NCBI RefSeq assembly: GCF_021513215.1
Contig: NZ_CP090975.1
Location: 1,109,501-1,173,500 of the forward strand
Source of the DNA: Suttonella sp. R2A3
GTDB lineage: Bacteria; Pseudomonadota; Gammaproteobacteria; Cardiobacteriales; Cardiobacteriaceae
Direction of reading: 5' to 3'
Length of the DNA stretch: 64,000 bases
Numbering within the stretch: the first letter of the stretch is position 1; each line of letters opens with the position of its first letter. This document shows, piece after piece, positions 1-10,624 of this stretch. Under the pieces are notes generated by a model that saw only the letters and a list, made by a program, of their open reading frames with translations, ran no database searches and was not told the DNA's origin. The position numbers and the translations under genes are program-made.

Positions 1-531
1 AAATGGGAAACCAAACGCTTCAAGCAGCGCTTTTGCCGCGGCGTCGTCTTTCGCTGTGGTGGTAAAGGTAATATCCATACCACGCATTGCATCAGTTTTC
101 TCGAAATCAATTTCCGGGAAAATGATGTGCTCTTTAACGCCGAATGTATAGTTGCCGCGACCGTCGAAAGATTTCGGACTCAAGCCACGGAAATCACGAG
201 TACGTGGCAATGAAATATTGATCAAACGATCAAGGAATTCATACATTTGCTCACGACGCAGTGTGACTTTACAACCAATTGGCCAACCATCACGAATTTT
301 AAAGCCCGCAATCGACTTCTTCGATTTGGTAATCAATGGCTTTTGACCTGAGATGAGACTCAGATCACGCACAGCGTTATCCATGATTTTCTTATCGTTA
401 ACAGCCTCGCCCACACCCATGTTAATGGTGATTTTTTCGAGCTTAGGCACTTCCATAACATTAGCGAGACCAAGCTTCTTTTGCAGCTCAGCCGCTAACT
501 CATTGCGATACTGTTCTTGTAATCTTGCCAT
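1..531 (-). CDS. rplE: 50S ribosomal protein L5 (3' end cut by window)
   Basis: L5 binds 5S rRNA and helps form the central protuberance of the large subunit. The reading frame opens with [12 protein letters not shown] at 531 and runs 177 codons to base 1 without a stop. The last visible residues, AFGFPF, match the usual L5 C-terminus, so only a couple of residues and the stop lie outside. It follows rplX by 8 bases in the spc-type part of the ribosomal cluster. Confidence 0.97.
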   Translation of the reverse strand, partial: MARLQEQYRNELAAELQKKLGLANVMEVPKLEKITINMGVGEAVNDKKIMDNAVRDLSLISGQKPLITKSKKSIAGFKIRDGWPIGCKVTLRREQMYEFLDRLINISLPRTRDFRGLSPKSFDGRGNYTFGVKEHIIFPEIDFEKTDAMRGMDITFTTTAKDDAAAKALLEAFGFPF

Positions 532-539
532 GTCAGACC

Positions 540-854
540 TCAATCTACCTGTTCGCCATTAGACTTGAACACACGCACTTTCTTGCCGTCTTCAATTTTG
601 AAGCCGACGCGATCACCTTTACCGGTGGCAGCGTTGAACAACATGACGTTAGAAATATGAATGGCCGCTTCTTTTTTCATGATGCCGCCTTCAATACCCA
701 ATTGAGGATTTGGTTTAACGTGTTTTGATACTTGGTTAATACCTTCAACCACCACACGATCACCACGAACCGACTTAACGACGCCGCGCTGACCTTTATC
801 CTCTTTCTTACCAGCGATTACGATAACCTCATCGCCTTTTTTAATACGTTTCAT
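540..854 (-). CDS. rplX: 50S ribosomal protein L24
   Basis: A 104-residue assembly-initiator protein of the large subunit. The N-terminus [16 protein letters not shown] is the KOW motif typical of L24 (about residues 4-35). It lies between rplN and rplE with gaps of 10 and 8 bases, the standard order. A GGAG ribosome binding site precedes the ATG at 854. Confidence 0.97.
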   Translation of the reverse strand: MKRIKKGDEVIVIAGKKEDKGQRGVVKSVRGDRVVVEGINQVSKHVKPNPQLGIEGGIMKKEAAIHISNVMLFNAATGKGDRVGFKIEDGKKVRVFKSNGEQVD

Positions 855-864
855 ACTCCGCTCC

Positions 865-1233
865 TTACAGCACTTCTGGCGCTAGCGAGATGATCTTCAT
901 GAACTTCTCACCACGCAGCTCACGCGCGATTGGCCCAAACACACGGGTACCAATTGGCTCAAGCTTCTGGTTTAAGAGTACCGCTGCATTGCTGTCAAAA
1001 CGCAACACAGAACCATCGCGACGACGTACGCCTTTTTTGGTACGCACGATAAGCGCATTATACACGTCACCTTTTTTCACACGGCCACGTGGCATCGCTT
1101 CTTTAACCGAAACTTTAACCACATCACCGATGCCGGCGTAACGACGGTGCGAACCGCCTAATACCTTAATACACTGCAGCTCACGAGCGCCGCTGTTGTC
1201 CGCCACTGAGAGGCGTGATTGCATTTGAATCAT
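865..1233 (-). CDS. rplN: 50S ribosomal protein L14
   Basis: 122 residues, the usual length. It starts [17 protein letters not shown], the L14 N-terminal signature. L14 sits at the subunit interface, forms bridges to 16S rRNA and contacts L19. It follows rpsQ by 14 bases in the conserved order. Confidence 0.97.
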   Translation of the reverse strand: MIQMQSRLSVADNSGARELQCIKVLGGSHRRYAGIGDVVKVSVKEAMPRGRVKKGDVYNALIVRTKKGVRRRDGSVLRFDSNAAVLLNQKLEPIGTRVFGPIARELRGEKFMKIISLAPEVL

Positions 1234-1247
1234 TATTGGCCCCCTGT

Positions 1248-1511
1248 TTAACCTTCTGCACGTTCAACGATTTCCACCAGACGCCAGGTCTTGGTTTTAG
1301 AAATCGGACGGCTTTGATTGATACGTACGGTATCACCAATATTGCACTCGTTGTTTTCATCGTGCGCATGGCATTTCAACGTACGTCGAATATATTTACC
1401 GTAGAGTGGGTGCTTTTCATAACGTACAACATGCACAGTGATTGATTTATCACCCTTATTGCTCGCTACAACACCCTGCAATACGCGTTGAATGGATTTT
1501 TGTTCACTCAT
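1248..1511 (-). CDS. rpsQ: 30S ribosomal protein S17
   Basis: An 87-residue primary 16S rRNA-binding protein of the small subunit body. The OB-fold region carries [22 protein letters not shown] (residues about 15-40, shown here only as the family pattern). I take the ATG at 1511 (MSEQKSIQR), which has an AAGGTG site about 5 bases upstream. An in-frame GTG at 1517 would add two residues. The start lies just inside the end region of rpmC. Confidence 0.96.
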   Translation of the reverse strand: MSEQKSIQRVLQGVVASNKGDKSITVHVVRYEKHPLYGKYIRRTLKCHAHDENNECNIGDTVRINQSRPISKTKTWRLVEIVERAEG

Positions 1512-1513
1512 GG

Positions 1514-1708
1514 TCACACCTTCACATTGTGTTGTGCCAGCAAGGTTTTCACTCGAGCAATCTCACGACGCACCTCACGGATGTGGTGGGTTTGCTCTAA
1601 TTGACCACTGGCTTTTTGCATGGTTAATTTCATTTGTGCCTGACGCAGAGAGAGTAATTCTTCGCGCAAGCCGTCAACGTCTTTTTCACGTAAATCTTTC
1701 AGACTCAT
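1514..1708 (-). CDS. rpmC: 50S ribosomal protein L29
   Basis: A 64-residue protein near the polypeptide exit tunnel and a contact site for trigger factor and SRP. The sequence is [18 protein letters not shown], the typical N-terminal helix pair. The ATG at 1708 shares one base with the rplP stop and has an AAGGTG site 5 bases upstream, so I prefer it to the in-frame GTG at 1711. Confidence 0.96.
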   Translation of the reverse strand: MSLKDLREKDVDGLREELLSLRQAQMKLTMQKASGQLEQTHHIREVRREIARVKTLLAQHNVKV

Positions 1709-2121
1709 CACATCACCTTCCGCTCTTCAAACACGGTTTGTACCGGAAGTTTCGCAGCAGCCAAGCGGAACGCTTCACGCGCCAACTCTTCGCTAACCCC
1801 TTCCATTTCATAAAGCACGGTGCCAGGTTGTACCTTAGCGACCCAATACTCCACATTACCTTTACCTTTACCTTGACGGACTTCTAAAGGTTTGTTCGTA
1901 ACTGGTACATCAGGGAAGATGCGGATCCACACTTTACCACCACGCTTAACGTGACGGTTGATCGCACGACGCGCCGCTTCAATTTGACGCGCTGTGATAC
2001 GACCGCGAGTGGTGGCTTTTAAGCCGTACTCGCCAAAGCTGACCTTATTACCAGCTTGTGCCAGACCGCGGTTGCGGCCTTTCATCTGCTTTCTGAATTT
2101 TGTTCGTTTTGGTTGTAACAT
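1708..2121 (-). CDS. rplP: 50S ribosomal protein L16
   Basis: 137 residues. It begins [19 protein letters not shown], diagnostic of L16. The protein lies near the A-site tRNA elbow and the peptidyl transferase centre. The stop codon overlaps the start of rpmC, implying translational coupling. The arginine that some gammaproteobacteria hydroxylate in L16 lies in the conserved region around residue 80. Confidence 0.97.
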   Translation of the reverse strand: MLQPKRTKFRKQMKGRNRGLAQAGNKVSFGEYGLKATTRGRITARQIEAARRAINRHVKRGGKVWIRIFPDVPVTNKPLEVRQGKGKGNVEYWVAKVQPGTVLYEMEGVSEELAREAFRLAAAKLPVQTVFEERKVM

Positions 2122-2130
2122 AATTCCACC

Positions 2131-2841
2131 TTAATCCTTGCGACGCGCACGAGGCTTACGACGGCCACGCTTGTCTTCTGGCGCTTCGTTAATCGCTTGA
2201 TCGGCCTCGATGCCTTCAAGTTTCTCGCCTTTGAAAATCCACACTTTAATGCCGATAACGCCATATGTGGTGTGCGCTTCTGCCAAACCATAGTCGATAT
2301 CCGCACGCAGGGTATGCAGTGGCACACGGCCTTCGCGATACCATTCAGTACGGGCAATTTCAGCGCCGTTTAAACGACCTGCAATGCTGACCTTGATCCC
2401 AGCAGCGCCTAAACGCATAGTGCCGGCAACCGCACGCTTCATCGCGCGACGGAACATCACACGACGCTCCAACTGCTGCGCAATATTTTCAGCAACCAGA
2501 TACGCATCAAGCTCAGGACGACGGATTTCTTCGATATTGATCGAAGCAGGCACGCCCATCAGCTTGCTGACTTCTTTCTTCAATACTTCAATATCTTCGC
2601 CTTTCTTACCAATCACCACACCCGGACGAGCGGTAAAGATGGTGATTTGTGCGCCATTGCGTGGACGCTCGATATGGATTTTGCTGACTGAGGCGTGCGC
2701 GAGTTTTTTACGGATGAACTCACGGACTTGGTGGTCATTTTCCAGATAATCGGCATATTCTGTGCCTTCTGCATACCACTTAGATGTCCAGTCTTTGGAA
2801 ATCCCTAAACGAAAACCAATTGGATGTACTTTTTGACCCAT
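2131..2841 (-). CDS. rpsC: 30S ribosomal protein S3
   Basis: A 236-residue protein at the mRNA entry site of the small subunit. It starts [24 protein letters not shown]-binding domain follows, with the GxxG-like [11 protein letters not shown] at about residues 76-86, and the C-terminal domain carries [19 protein letters not shown]. The tail is rich in Arg/Lys. It sits between rplV and rplP in standard order. Confidence 0.97.
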   Translation of the reverse strand: MGQKVHPIGFRLGISKDWTSKWYAEGTEYADYLENDHQVREFIRKKLAHASVSKIHIERPRNGAQITIFTARPGVVIGKKGEDIEVLKKEVSKLMGVPASINIEEIRRPELDAYLVAENIAQQLERRVMFRRAMKRAVAGTMRLGAAGIKVSIAGRLNGAEIARTEWYREGRVPLHTLRADIDYGLAEAHTTYGVIGIKVWIFKGEKLEGIEADQAINEAPEDKRGRRKPRARRKD

Positions 2842-2852
2842 TGTTTACTCCC

Positions 2853-3185
2853 TTAGCGCTCTTGCACGCGAATCATGATGTTGCTGGTACGCTTCAAAAT
2901 GCGTGTACCGCGACCTTTAGCGCGTGCTGCGAATCGCTTCATCGTCATACCTTCACCCACTTGGATTTCGGCAACGAACAGCGCATCCACATCAGCACCT
3001 TCATTTTCTTCGGCATTAGACACTGCAGAATTTAACAACTTCAGAATCATGCTCGAGGCTTTCTTCGGTGAGAATGTCAAAATCTCAATGGCTTCATCAA
3101 CATGCTTGCCGCGAATTTGATCGGCAACCAGTCGCGCTTTTTGCGCCGAGATGCGCGCAGCGCGTAATTTTGCTGTAGCTTGCAT
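2853..3185 (-). CDS. rplV: 50S ribosomal protein L22
   Basis: A 110-residue protein whose beta-hairpin lines the exit tunnel, a site of macrolide resistance mutations. It starts [20 protein letters not shown] choose the second of two adjacent ATGs (3185) because the GGAG site then has a 6-base spacer and the N-terminus aligns with the family. The hairpin region ends [18 protein letters not shown] with no visible duplication or deletion. Confidence 0.96.
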   Translation of the reverse strand: MQATAKLRAARISAQKARLVADQIRGKHVDEAIEILTFSPKKASSMILKLLNSAVSNAEENEGADVDALFVAEIQVGEGMTMKRFAARAKGRGTRILKRTSNIMIRVQER

Positions 3186-3194
3186 CATAAACTC

Positions 3195-3467
3195 CTATCG
3201 ACCTTTCTTATCGGCGGCGTGACCGCGATAATTACGGGTTGGCGCAAATTCACCCAACTTATGACCAATCATGTCTTCGTTGACAAGAATTGGCACATGC
3301 TGCTTACCGTTATGTACGGCAATGGTTAAACCAATCATGTCTGGAGTAATCATCGAACGACGAGACCAGGTTTTAATCGGTTTTTTGCTCTTATTTGCAA
3401 CGGCTTCATCAACCTTTTTGGCTAGATGAAGATCAATAAAGAATCCTTTTTTCAGTGAACGTGCCAT
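3195..3467 (-). CDS. rpsS: 30S ribosomal protein S19
   Basis: 90 residues, starting [20 protein letters not shown]19 binds 16S rRNA with S13 in the head of the small subunit. The C-terminal motif [15 protein letters not shown] is the conserved signature. It is separated from rplB by 2 bases and from rplV by 9. Confidence 0.97.
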   Translation of the reverse strand: MARSLKKGFFIDLHLAKKVDEAVANKSKKPIKTWSRRSMITPDMIGLTIAVHNGKQHVPILVNEDMIGHKLGEFAPTRNYRGHAADKKGR

Positions 3468-3469
3468 GC

Positions 3470-4303
3470 TTAACCTCTCTTAGCGTGACGGCGTGAAACG
3501 ATCAATTTATCCGTGCGTTTATTCGAACGGGTCTTCTTGCCTTTAGTCGGCTGACCCCACGGACTGACCGGATGACGGCCACCTGAAGTACGACCTTCAC
3601 CACCACCATGTGGGTGATCGACTGGGTTCATCACCACACCGCGAACGGTCGGACGAATCCCGCGCCAACGTGTCGCACCCGCTTTACCGAGTGAACGCAG
3701 GCTGTGCTCATGGTTAGAGACTTCACCCAACGTTGCACGACAATCAGCAAGCACTTTACGACGCTCACCAGACTTTAAGCGGATGGTCGCATATTTGCCT
3801 TCACGAGCAACGAGTTGTGCTGAACCACCAGCGCTACGCACTAACTGCGCGCCTTTACCTGGCTTCAATTCCACACAGTGAATGGTTGAACCCACTGGGA
3901 TATTGCGGATCGGCAGGGTATTACCACGCTTGATCGACGCGTCATCACCATTACGGATCACATCGCCAGCTTCCATACCGCGTGCTGCGATAATGTAACG
4001 ACGCTCGCCGTCAGCATAACGTACTAACGCAATGAAGGCAGTGCGGTTTGGATCATATTCCAAACGCTCAACCACAGCGTCCATACCGTCTTTTTGACGT
4101 TTGAAGTCGATGATGCGGTATTTATGCGCATGACCACCGCCACGATGACGGGTAGTAATACGGCCCATGTTGTTACGACCACTGCCACGCTTTTGTTTTT
4201 CAACCAGCGCCGCAAACGGCTGACCTTTGTGTAGTTCAGGACGGGTTACGTCCACCACGAAACGACGGCCAGGGGAAGTCGGTTTATTGGTTTTAATCGC
4301 CAT
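3470..4303 (-). CDS. rplB: 50S ribosomal protein L2
   Basis: A 277-residue protein close to the peptidyl transferase centre, needed for subunit association. The C-terminal motif [15 protein letters not shown] carries the conserved histidine of L2. The N-terminus is [16 protein letters not shown]. Length and order (rplW, rplB, rpsS) are normal. Confidence 0.97.
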   Translation of the reverse strand: MAIKTNKPTSPGRRFVVDVTRPELHKGQPFAALVEKQKRGSGRNNMGRITTRHRGGGHAHKYRIIDFKRQKDGMDAVVERLEYDPNRTAFIALVRYADGERRYIIAARGMEAGDVIRNGDDASIKRGNTLPIRNIPVGSTIHCVELKPGKGAQLVRSAGGSAQLVAREGKYATIRLKSGERRKVLADCRATLGEVSNHEHSLRSLGKAGATRWRGIRPTVRGVVMNPVDHPHGGGEGRTSGGRHPVSPWGQPTKGKKTRSNKRTDKLIVSRRHAKRG

Positions 4304-4315
4304 TATTCCTTCTCC

Positions 4316-4615
4316 TTAGGCCTGCTCAGACAACAGCGCTTCCATATCCACGCTCTTATCCAGGCTCACATAGGCCTTTTTATAATCACTACGACGGCCG
4401 ACGCGGGCGCCAAAACGCTTGGTTTTGCCTTTCACATTCACCGTACGTACGGCGATCACATCGACTTCCATAAGCTGCTCAACAGCTTCTTTGATTTCTT
4501 GCTTGGTTGCACGACGATCGACCTTGAAGACGAGCTGTTTGTCTTCAGCTGCCAATGAAGATTTCTCAGTAACGTGCGGACCTTTAATCACTTGTAACAA
4601 ACGTTCTTGTTTCAT
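4316..4615 (-). CDS. rplW: 50S ribosomal protein L23
   Basis: A 99-residue protein at the tunnel exit where trigger factor and SRP dock. I choose the ATG at 4615 ([19 protein letters not shown]). It aligns with the family and forms an ATGA overlap with the rplD stop, so the two are probably translationally coupled. An upstream in-frame codon at 4624 would add three residues with no support. Confidence 0.96.
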   Translation of the reverse strand: MKQERLLQVIKGPHVTEKSSLAAEDKQLVFKVDRRATKQEIKEAVEQLMEVDVIAVRTVNVKGKTKRFGARVGRRSDYKKAYVSLDKSVDMEALLSEQA

Positions 4616-5220
4616 GATAACCACTCGTTGATTTTTTCAATGGCCGCTTTGTCGACGGCAACTTTCTCATGACGCAGTAACAAAGCAGGATTCACTGCTT
4701 GTACATCAACCACACTGATGCGTGGCAGGTTACGCGTCGCCAGGTAGGCGTTATCATTAGCGCTTTCAGTAACCACTAACACATCCTGACCTAAATTATT
4801 TTTCTCTGCATAAGCGGCAAATTCTTTGGTCTTGTGAGAATCAAGCTCAAAAGACTCGAGCACCAGCAAACGCTCTTGGCGCGCCAACTCAGAGAAGATA
4901 CTACGCATAGCCGCGCGATACATTTTCTTATTAACTTTTTGGCTGTAATCACGTGGTTTAGCTGCAAAGGTCACCCCACCGCTACGCCAGATTGGCGAAC
5001 GAATGGTCCCTGCGCGTGCACGCCCTGTGCCTTTCTGGCGCCAAGGTTTTGCACCACCACCAGAAACTTCACTACGGGTTTTCTGTGCTTTAGTACCTGA
5101 GCGACCACCGGCCAAATAAGCGGTAACCACTTGGTGAATCAACGCCTCGTTAAACGCCACACCGAATACTTCATCGGCAACGGTTACCGAACCGGACGCA
5201 TTACTCATTTGAATATCCAT
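4612..5220 (-). CDS. rplD: 50S ribosomal protein L4
   Basis: 202 residues. L4 lines the exit tunnel, and in enteric bacteria it also represses its own operon through the S10 leader. The conserved loop [19 protein letters not shown] is present (about residues 58-76). Two adjacent ATGs exist, and 5220 gives the better spacer to AGGAGG and the better family alignment. It lies 9 bases after rplC. The terminator-like hairpins before rplC are a plausible target for L4 control here (inference). Confidence 0.96.
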   Translation of the reverse strand: MDIQMSNASGSVTVADEVFGVAFNEALIHQVVTAYLAGGRSGTKAQKTRSEVSGGGAKPWRQKGTGRARAGTIRSPIWRSGGVTFAAKPRDYSQKVNKKMYRAAMRSIFSELARQERLLVLESFELDSHKTKEFAAYAEKNNLGQDVLVVTESANDNAYLATRNLPRISVVDVQAVNPALLLRHEKVAVDKAAIEKINEWLS

Positions 5221-5229
5221 CATGCCTCC

Positions 5230-5869
5230 TTATGCCTTTACCGACGGACGAATCATCACAAATCCGCCCTTCGCGCCGGGTACTGCGCCTTTGATCAAAA
5301 TCAAGTTACGCTCGCTATCAACGCGGGCAACTTCGAGATTTTGTACGCTGCACATTTTGTTACCCATCTGCCCGGACATTTTTTTGCCCTTGAATACACG
5401 ACCTGGTGTCTGGTTTTGACCAATTGAACCAGGAACGCGGTGAGAGAGTGAGTTACCGTGTGTTTTACGCTGACCACGGAAGTTGTGACGCTTGATTGTA
5501 CCGGCAAAACCTTTACCAATACTGCGCGCACGCACGTCCACTTTTTTGACCTTCAGCAAACACATCTAACGCCACTGCTTTACCCACTTCATAATCGGCA
5601 AGCTCTTCACTGGTGAGACGGAATTCTTTGACCAACAAACCTGCGGCGACATTTGCTTTAGCAAAATGCCCTGCTTGAGGCTTGGTTGTACGATTTGCTT
5701 TACGTTCCCCAACAGAAACCTGTACAGCATCATAGCCATCGGTTTCCTGGGTTTTAATTTGTGAAATTACATTTGGCTTCACCTCGATCACCGTTACGGC
5801 GCTGGCGTTGCCATCTTCGTCAAAAATTCGGGTCATACCGACTTTCTGACCCACAAGGCCCATTGTCAT
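5230..5869 (-). CDS. rplC: 50S ribosomal protein L3, frameshifted as given
   Basis: L3 is an essential early-assembly protein of the large subunit. The gene is in two frames. The first (5869 down to 5513) starts [20 protein letters not shown] and is correct through EGQK, then reads nine foreign residues to a stop. The correct frame resumes with [14 protein letters not shown] and ends PSVKA at 5230. The break is a run of six A (plus-strand T6, 5542-5547). Five A would give one continuous product of about 212 residues, the normal L3 length. It is therefore a sequencing indel, a real mutation, or a site rescued by slippage. L3 is essential, so a plain null is unlikely. Confidence 0.9.
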
Positions 5870-5889
5870 ATTGTTATCCTCATTTTTAC

Positions 5890-5925
5890 AAAAAAGACGA
5901 GAGGAGGGTGGGTGCCCTCTTCGGC
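5890..5925 (-). terminator. second terminator-like hairpin before rplC
   Basis: On the minus strand CGAAGAGG can pair with CCTCTCG around a short C-rich loop (one bulged A), followed within three bases by T6 at 5890-5895. It lies 21 bases upstream of the rplC start. It could be a terminator or the second arm of an attenuator with the hairpin at 5943-5968. Confidence 0.45.
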
Positions 5926-5938
5926 TTCACGAGCATCC

Positions 5939-5968
5939 AAAAAAGCGGAAAGTTTTCACTTTCCGCTT
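5939..5968 (-). terminator. intrinsic terminator/attenuator between rpsJ and rplC
   Basis: A perfect 10-bp stem, AAGCGGAAAG (plus 5943-5952) with CTTTCCGCTT (5959-5968), and a 6-base loop. In the transcribed direction it is followed by a T tract (plus A at 5939-5944). It starts 26 bases after the rpsJ stop. Essential genes lie downstream, so it must be leaky or regulated. Confidence 0.75.
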
Positions 5969-5994
5969 CCGAGATACACGAAAGGTGCGCGATT

Positions 5995-6309
5995 TTACTG
6001 CAATTCAATCTTGACGTCAACCCCTGCCGCCAAATCCAGTTTCATCAACGCATCGACGGTTTTGTCGGTTGGATCAACGATGTCCATAATGCGCTTGTGT
6101 GTGCGCATTTCATATTGATCACGCGCGTCTTTATTAACGTGCGGGGAGATCAAAACCGTGTACTTTTCGATTTTTACTGGCAAAGGTACCGGGCCCTTAA
6201 CTTGGGCACCAGCACGTTTCGCCGTTTCAACGATCTGCTTGGCTGACGCATCAATCAAGCGGTGATCGTAAGATTTCAAACGAATGCGGATTTTCTGTGT
6301 ACTAGCCAT
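5995..6309 (-). CDS. rpsJ: 30S ribosomal protein S10 / NusE
   Basis: 104 residues, starting [20 protein letters not shown]. Besides its place in the small-subunit head, S10 (NusE) links to NusG/NusB in antitermination. It lies 11 bases after tufA, so it belongs to the str transcript, while a strong hairpin with a T tract separates it from rplC. The protein is complete and of normal length. Confidence 0.97.
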   Translation of the reverse strand: MASTQKIRIRLKSYDHRLIDASAKQIVETAKRAGAQVKGPVPLPVKIEKYTVLISPHVNKDARDQYEMRTHKRIMDIVDPTDKTVDALMKLDLAAGVDVKIELQ

Positions 6310-6320
6310 AGTGTTATCCG

Positions 6321-7511
6321 TTATTCAATAATGCTGGCAACAACGCCGGCGCCAACGGTACGACCACCTTCACGAATCGCAAAGCGTAAGCCTTCGTCCA
6401 TCGCGATTGGGTTGATCAGGTTAACTTCCATTTTGATGTTATCGCCTGGCATAACCATTTCAACGCCTTCTGGAAGGATACATTCGCCAGTTACGTCCGT
6501 GGTACGGAAGTAAAACTGTGGGCGGTAGCCTTTGAAGAATGGGGTGTGACGGCCACCTTCGTCTTTAGACAGAATGTAGACTTCTGCTTCAAACTTGGTG
6601 TGTGGGGTAATGGTGCCTGGCTTAGCCAAGACTTGACCACGTTCAACGTCTTCACGCTTGGTACCACGTAACAGAACGCCTACGTTGTCCCCTGCTTGAC
6701 CTTGGTCGAGCAATTTACGGAACATTTCAACACCGGTACAGGTGGTTTTGGTGGTTGGGCGGATACCGACGATTTCGATTTCTTCACCGACTTTAACCAC
6801 ACCGCGCTCAATACGACCAGTTACAACAGTACCACGGCCTGAGATTGAGAAGACGTCTTCGATTGGCATCAAGAATGGCTTGTCGATGTCACGCTCTGGC
6901 TCTGGGATGTATGAGTCTAAAGCATCAACGAGTTTCTCAATTGATGGAACACCAATGTCTGAGGTGTCGCCTTCGAGTGCTTTTAATGCTGAACCAATGA
7001 TGATTGGTGTGTCATCACCTGGGAAGTCGTATTCGTTTAACAGGTCACGAACTTCCATTTCAACGAGTTCTAAGAGTTCTGCGTCGTCTACCATGTCGGC
7101 TTTGTTTAAGTAAACAACGATGTTAGGCACGCCTACCTGACGTGATAACAGGATGTGTTCACGAGTCTGTGGCATTGGGCCATCAGCGGCTGAACAAACC
7201 AGGATAGCGCCGTCCATCTGCGCCGCACCAGTGATCATGTTTTTAACATAGTCAGCGTGTCCTGGGCAGTCTACGTGTGCGTAGTGACGAGCTTCTGATT
7301 CATATTCAACGTGGGCAGTTGAAATGGTAATCCCACGAGCACGTTCTTCTGGTGCACCGTCAATCTGGTCGTATGCTGAGAATGAGCCACCAAAACGATC
7401 CGCACCAATCTTGGTTAATGCTGCTGTTAATGTGGTTTTACCGTGGTCAACGTGACCAATTGTGCCGACGTTAACGTGCGGCTTGGTGCGTTCAAATTTT
7501 TCCTTAGACAT
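6321..7511 (-). CDS. tufA: elongation factor Tu, copy A
   Basis: A 396-residue GTPase delivering aminoacyl-tRNA to the ribosome. G1 is GHVDHGKTT (about residues 18-26), G3 DCPGH, G4 NKAD, followed by the two beta-barrel domains. It follows fusA by 18 bases. Coding DNA compared line by line with the second copy at 22704-23894 looks identical except in the last two sense codons (ATT GAA here, ATC GAG there), while flanks diverge at once. That is the signature of gene conversion between duplicate tuf genes. Confidence 0.98.
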   Translation of the reverse strand: MSKEKFERTKPHVNVGTIGHVDHGKTTLTAALTKIGADRFGGSFSAYDQIDGAPEERARGITISTAHVEYESEARHYAHVDCPGHADYVKNMITGAAQMDGAILVCSAADGPMPQTREHILLSRQVGVPNIVVYLNKADMVDDAELLELVEMEVRDLLNEYDFPGDDTPIIIGSALKALEGDTSDIGVPSIEKLVDALDSYIPEPERDIDKPFLMPIEDVFSISGRGTVVTGRIERGVVKVGEEIEIVGIRPTTKTTCTGVEMFRKLLDQGQAGDNVGVLLRGTKREDVERGQVLAKPGTITPHTKFEAEVYILSKDEGGRHTPFFKGYRPQFYFRTTDVTGECILPEGVEMVMPGDNIKMEVNLINPIAMDEGLRFAIREGGRTVGAGVVASIIE

Positions 7512-7529
7512 AAATACTCCGAGTCCTAT

Positions 7530-9626
7530 TTAAGATTTATTTTTAACAACTTCGTCTACAATGTTATTAGGGGCTTCATTGTAGCAATCAAATTCCATCG
7601 CGTAGTTCGCGCGGCCTTGCGAAAGTGAACGAAGTGAGGTGGCATAGCCAAACATATTCGCCAGTGGTACTTGCGCACGGACGATCTTATCAATACCTTG
7701 ATCTTCCATCCCTTGCACCAAACCACGACGGCTATTCAAATCGCCAATCACATCACCCATATAATCTTCAGGGGTGGTCACTTCAACCTTCATCATTGGT
7801 TCGAGCAACACAGGTTTTGCTTTACGTGCGCCCTGCTTGAAGCCTTCTGAACCAGCGAGTTTAAACGCCATTTCAGATGAATCCACTTCGTGGTATGAAC
7901 CATCATAAAGGGTCACTTTGACATCAACCAATGGGTAGCCAGCCAAAACACCGTTTTGCATTTGCTCTTGTACACCCTTATCAACCGCTGGGATGTATTC
8001 TTTTGGTACAACACCACCAACAATCTGGTTGACGAATTCATAACCAAAGCCTGGCTCTTGTGGCTCAATACGCAGCCAAACGTGACCGAACTGACCACGA
8101 CCACCAGACTGACGTACGAATTTACCTTCTTGCTCAACCGCTTCACGAATCGTTTCACGGTAAGCAACTTGTGGCGCACCAACATTGGCCTCAACCTTAA
8201 ACTCGCGCTTCATACGGTCAACCAAGATCTCCAAGTGTAACTCACCCATACCAGAGATAATGGTTTGCCCGGTTTCTTCATCGGTATGGACACGGAAAGA
8301 CGGATCTTCCTGCGCCAATTTACCCAAAGCCATGCCCATTTTTTCTTGGTCAGATTTGGTTTTTGGCTCAACCGCCACTGAAATTACCGGCTCAGGGAAC
8401 TCCATACGCTCAAGGATGATTGGCTTGTTCATGTCACACAGCGTTTCCCCAGTGATGACATCTTTCAAACCGATACACGCTGCGATATCACCCGCATACA
8501 CTTCTTTGATCTCTTCACGAGAGTTTGAGTGCATCTGTACGATACGACCGACACGCTCGCGCTTGTCTTTCACAGAGTTAAGCACAGTCGCACCCGCTTC
8601 GAGTACCCCTGAGTAGCAGCGTACGAAGGTTAGCGTACCCATGAATGGGTCGGTAGCAACCTTAAACGCCAACGCAGAGAACGGCGCTTCATCATCAGCG
8701 ATACGTGTATCTGCTTCTTCAGTATTCGGGTTAATCCCCTGAATAGCAGGCACTTCCACCGGTGAAGGCAACAACTCGATGACTTTATCGAGCATCGCTT
8801 GCACACCCTTGTTCTTAAACGACGAACCACACAGAACTGGTACGATTTCGTTGTTAATGGTGCGCTGACGCAAGCCCTGAACCAGCTCTTCTTCGCTTAA
8901 CGCTTCGCCATTTAAGTATTTATCCATCAACGCTTCATCAGCCTCAGCAACAGCTTCAACTAAATATTCACGCCATTCTTCACAATCGTCCAACATATCT
9001 TGTGGAACATCGCCGTATTCAAAGGTCAAGCCGTTGTCATCTTCATTCCAGATGATTTCTTTCATCTTGATTAAGTCAACCACACCTCTGAAATCATCTT
9101 CTGCGCCAACCGGTAATTGCAGAGGAACTGCTTGAGTATTCAAGCGCTCTTTCATCTGTTCAACCACACGCAAGAAATTCGCGCCGACACGGTCCATCTT
9201 ATTCACATAAGCGATACGTGGTACTTTATATTTATTAGCTTGGCGCCAAACAGTTTCAGTTTGTGGCTGAACGCCACCAACCGCACATAATACGAGGCAA
9301 GCACCATCTAATACACGCAGTGAACGTTCCACTTCAATGGTGAAGTCAACGTGCCCTGGGGTATCGATGATGTTAACGCGGTGCTCTGGGAACTGCTGTG
9401 CCATACCACTCCAGAAACAGGTGGTTGCTGCAGAGGTAATGGTGATCCCACGCTCCTGTTCTTGCTCCATCCAGTCCATGGTGGCTGCACCATCATGCAC
9501 CTCACCGATTTTGTGTGACAAACCGGTGTAGAACAGAATACGTTCTGTGGTGGTTGTTTTCCCGGCATCGATGTGCGCCATGATGCCAAGGTTTCGGTAT
9601 TTGTCGATTTTGGTCTTACGTGCCAT
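7530..9626 (-). CDS. fusA: elongation factor G
   Basis: A 698-residue translocase GTPase. G1 is [15 protein letters not shown] near the N-terminus, G3 DTPGHVDF, G4 NKMD. Domains II-V follow, with [20 protein letters not shown] marking domain IV. It lies between rpsG and tufA as in classical str operons. No truncation or insertion is seen. Confidence 0.98.
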   Translation of the reverse strand: MARKTKIDKYRNLGIMAHIDAGKTTTTERILFYTGLSHKIGEVHDGAATMDWMEQEQERGITITSAATTCFWSGMAQQFPEHRVNIIDTPGHVDFTIEVERSLRVLDGACLVLCAVGGVQPQTETVWRQANKYKVPRIAYVNKMDRVGANFLRVVEQMKERLNTQAVPLQLPVGAEDDFRGVVDLIKMKEIIWNEDDNGLTFEYGDVPQDMLDDCEEWREYLVEAVAEADEALMDKYLNGEALSEEELVQGLRQRTINNEIVPVLCGSSFKNKGVQAMLDKVIELLPSPVEVPAIQGINPNTEEADTRIADDEAPFSALAFKVATDPFMGTLTFVRCYSGVLEAGATVLNSVKDKRERVGRIVQMHSNSREEIKEVYAGDIAACIGLKDVITGETLCDMNKPIILERMEFPEPVISVAVEPKTKSDQEKMGMALGKLAQEDPSFRVHTDEETGQTIISGMGELHLEILVDRMKREFKVEANVGAPQVAYRETIREAVEQEGKFVRQSGGRGQFGHVWLRIEPQEPGFGYEFVNQIVGGVVPKEYIPAVDKGVQEQMQNGVLAGYPLVDVKVTLYDGSYHEVDSSEMAFKLAGSEGFKQGARKAKPVLLEPMMKVEVTTPEDYMGDVIGDLNSRRGLVQGMEDQGIDKIVRAQVPLANMFGYATSLRSLSQGRANYAMEFDCYNEAPNNIVDEVVKNKS

Positions 9627-9659
9627 AAAGGTACTCCAATACGTTCGAATTGATCGCCG

Positions 9660-10130
9660 TTACCAGCGGAAGTGGGCAAACGCTTTGTTCGCTTCCGCCA
9701 TACGGTGGGTTTCATCGCGTTTCTTCACGGCATTACCGCGCTCTTCCATCGCGTCAATGAACTCGCCCGCCAGGCGCGCAGCCATTGATTTCTCATTACG
9801 CTTACGCGCTGCGTCAATTAACCAACGCATTGCCAACGCATTTTGACGCACTGGACGCACTTCGACCGGCACTTGGTAAGTCGCCCCGCCGACGCGACGA
9901 GATTTAACCTCAACCGCTGGACGGATTTTTTCCAATGCTTCTTCAAGCACATCGACTGCTTGCATTTGTTTTTTATCAGCCGCTTGATCCAGCGCTTGAT
10001 AAACCACTTTTTCAGCCACAGATTTCTTACCAGAAACCATGACCATATTGATGAACTTCGCCACGACCACATTGCCGAATTTTGGATCCGGTAAAATATG
10101 GCGGATTGGCGCACGAACTCTTCTAGACAT
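9660..10130 (-). CDS. rpsG: 30S ribosomal protein S7
   Basis: 156 residues. It nucleates assembly of the small-subunit head and contacts E-site tRNA. It starts [20 protein letters not shown] and carries the family motif [16 protein letters not shown]. It lies 18 bases after rpsL and 33 bases before fusA. In enteric bacteria S7 represses the str operon at the rpsL-rpsG gap. The gap here is short and I see no clear structure in it. Confidence 0.97.
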   Translation of the reverse strand: MSRRVRAPIRHILPDPKFGNVVVAKFINMVMVSGKKSVAEKVVYQALDQAADKKQMQAVDVLEEALEKIRPAVEVKSRRVGGATYQVPVEVRPVRQNALAMRWLIDAARKRNEKSMAARLAGEFIDAMEERGNAVKKRDETHRMAEANKAFAHFRW

Positions 10131-10148
10131 GAACTTTTCCTTTACTAT

Positions 10149-10523
10149 TTACGATTTAGGACGCTTAGTGCCGTATTTAGAACGACCCTGTTTACGGTCC
10201 TTAACGCCTGCTGTGTCCAACGCGCCACGAACGATGTGATAACGCACACCTGGCAAATCTTTCACACGCCCGCCTCGGATAAGCACCAAGCTGTGCTCTT
10301 GCAGGTTGTGCCCTTCACCGCCGATATAGGCGGTTACTTCATACTTGTTTGTTAAACGCGTACGTGCAACCTTGCGCATGGCCGAGTTAGGCTTTTTAGG
10401 CGTCGTGGTGTATACACGGGTGCATACGCCACGCTTTTGTGGACATCCCTGCAGAGCAGGAACGTTGTTTTTATCTTTCTGTTGAATACGCGGCTTGCGC
10501 ATCAACTGATTAATTGTTGCCAT
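10149..10523 (-). CDS. rpsL: 30S ribosomal protein S12
   Basis: A 124-residue decoding-centre protein. It starts [12 protein letters not shown]. The two lysines whose changes give streptomycin resistance are wild type (TTPKKPNS and GGRVKDLPG). It is the first gene of the str unit and is preceded by a 231-base gap holding inverted repeats. Confidence 0.98.
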   Translation of the reverse strand: MATINQLMRKPRIQQKDKNNVPALQGCPQKRGVCTRVYTTTPKKPNSAMRKVARTRLTNKYEVTAYIGGEGHNLQEHSLVLIRGGRVKDLPGVRYHIVRGALDTAGVKDRKQGRSKYGTKRPKS

Positions 10524-10562
10524 GAAAGCTTTTCTCCAAACTTTTTTATACAGTCAAATAGC

Positions 10563-10588
10563 GAGGAAATACGCTAACCGTATTCCTC
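10563..10588 (-). promoter_or_regulatory. hairpin in the rpsL leader
   Basis: GAGGAA-A-TACG (10563-10573) can pair with CGTATTCCTC (10579-10588), giving 10 bp with one bulged A and a 5-base loop. It is 40 bases upstream of the rpsL start and has no T tract after it, so it looks like a leader or regulatory structure rather than a terminator. Confidence 0.4.
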
Positions 10589-10624
10589 TATTGTTGTGTC
10601 CTGTTGTATCAAAATGACTGGGCA

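Noticed and set aside
5230-5565. Treating the second half of rplC as a separate small gene
   Set aside because: Its first residues are not L3, and joining at the A run gives one normal-length L3. There is no ribosome site for an internal start.
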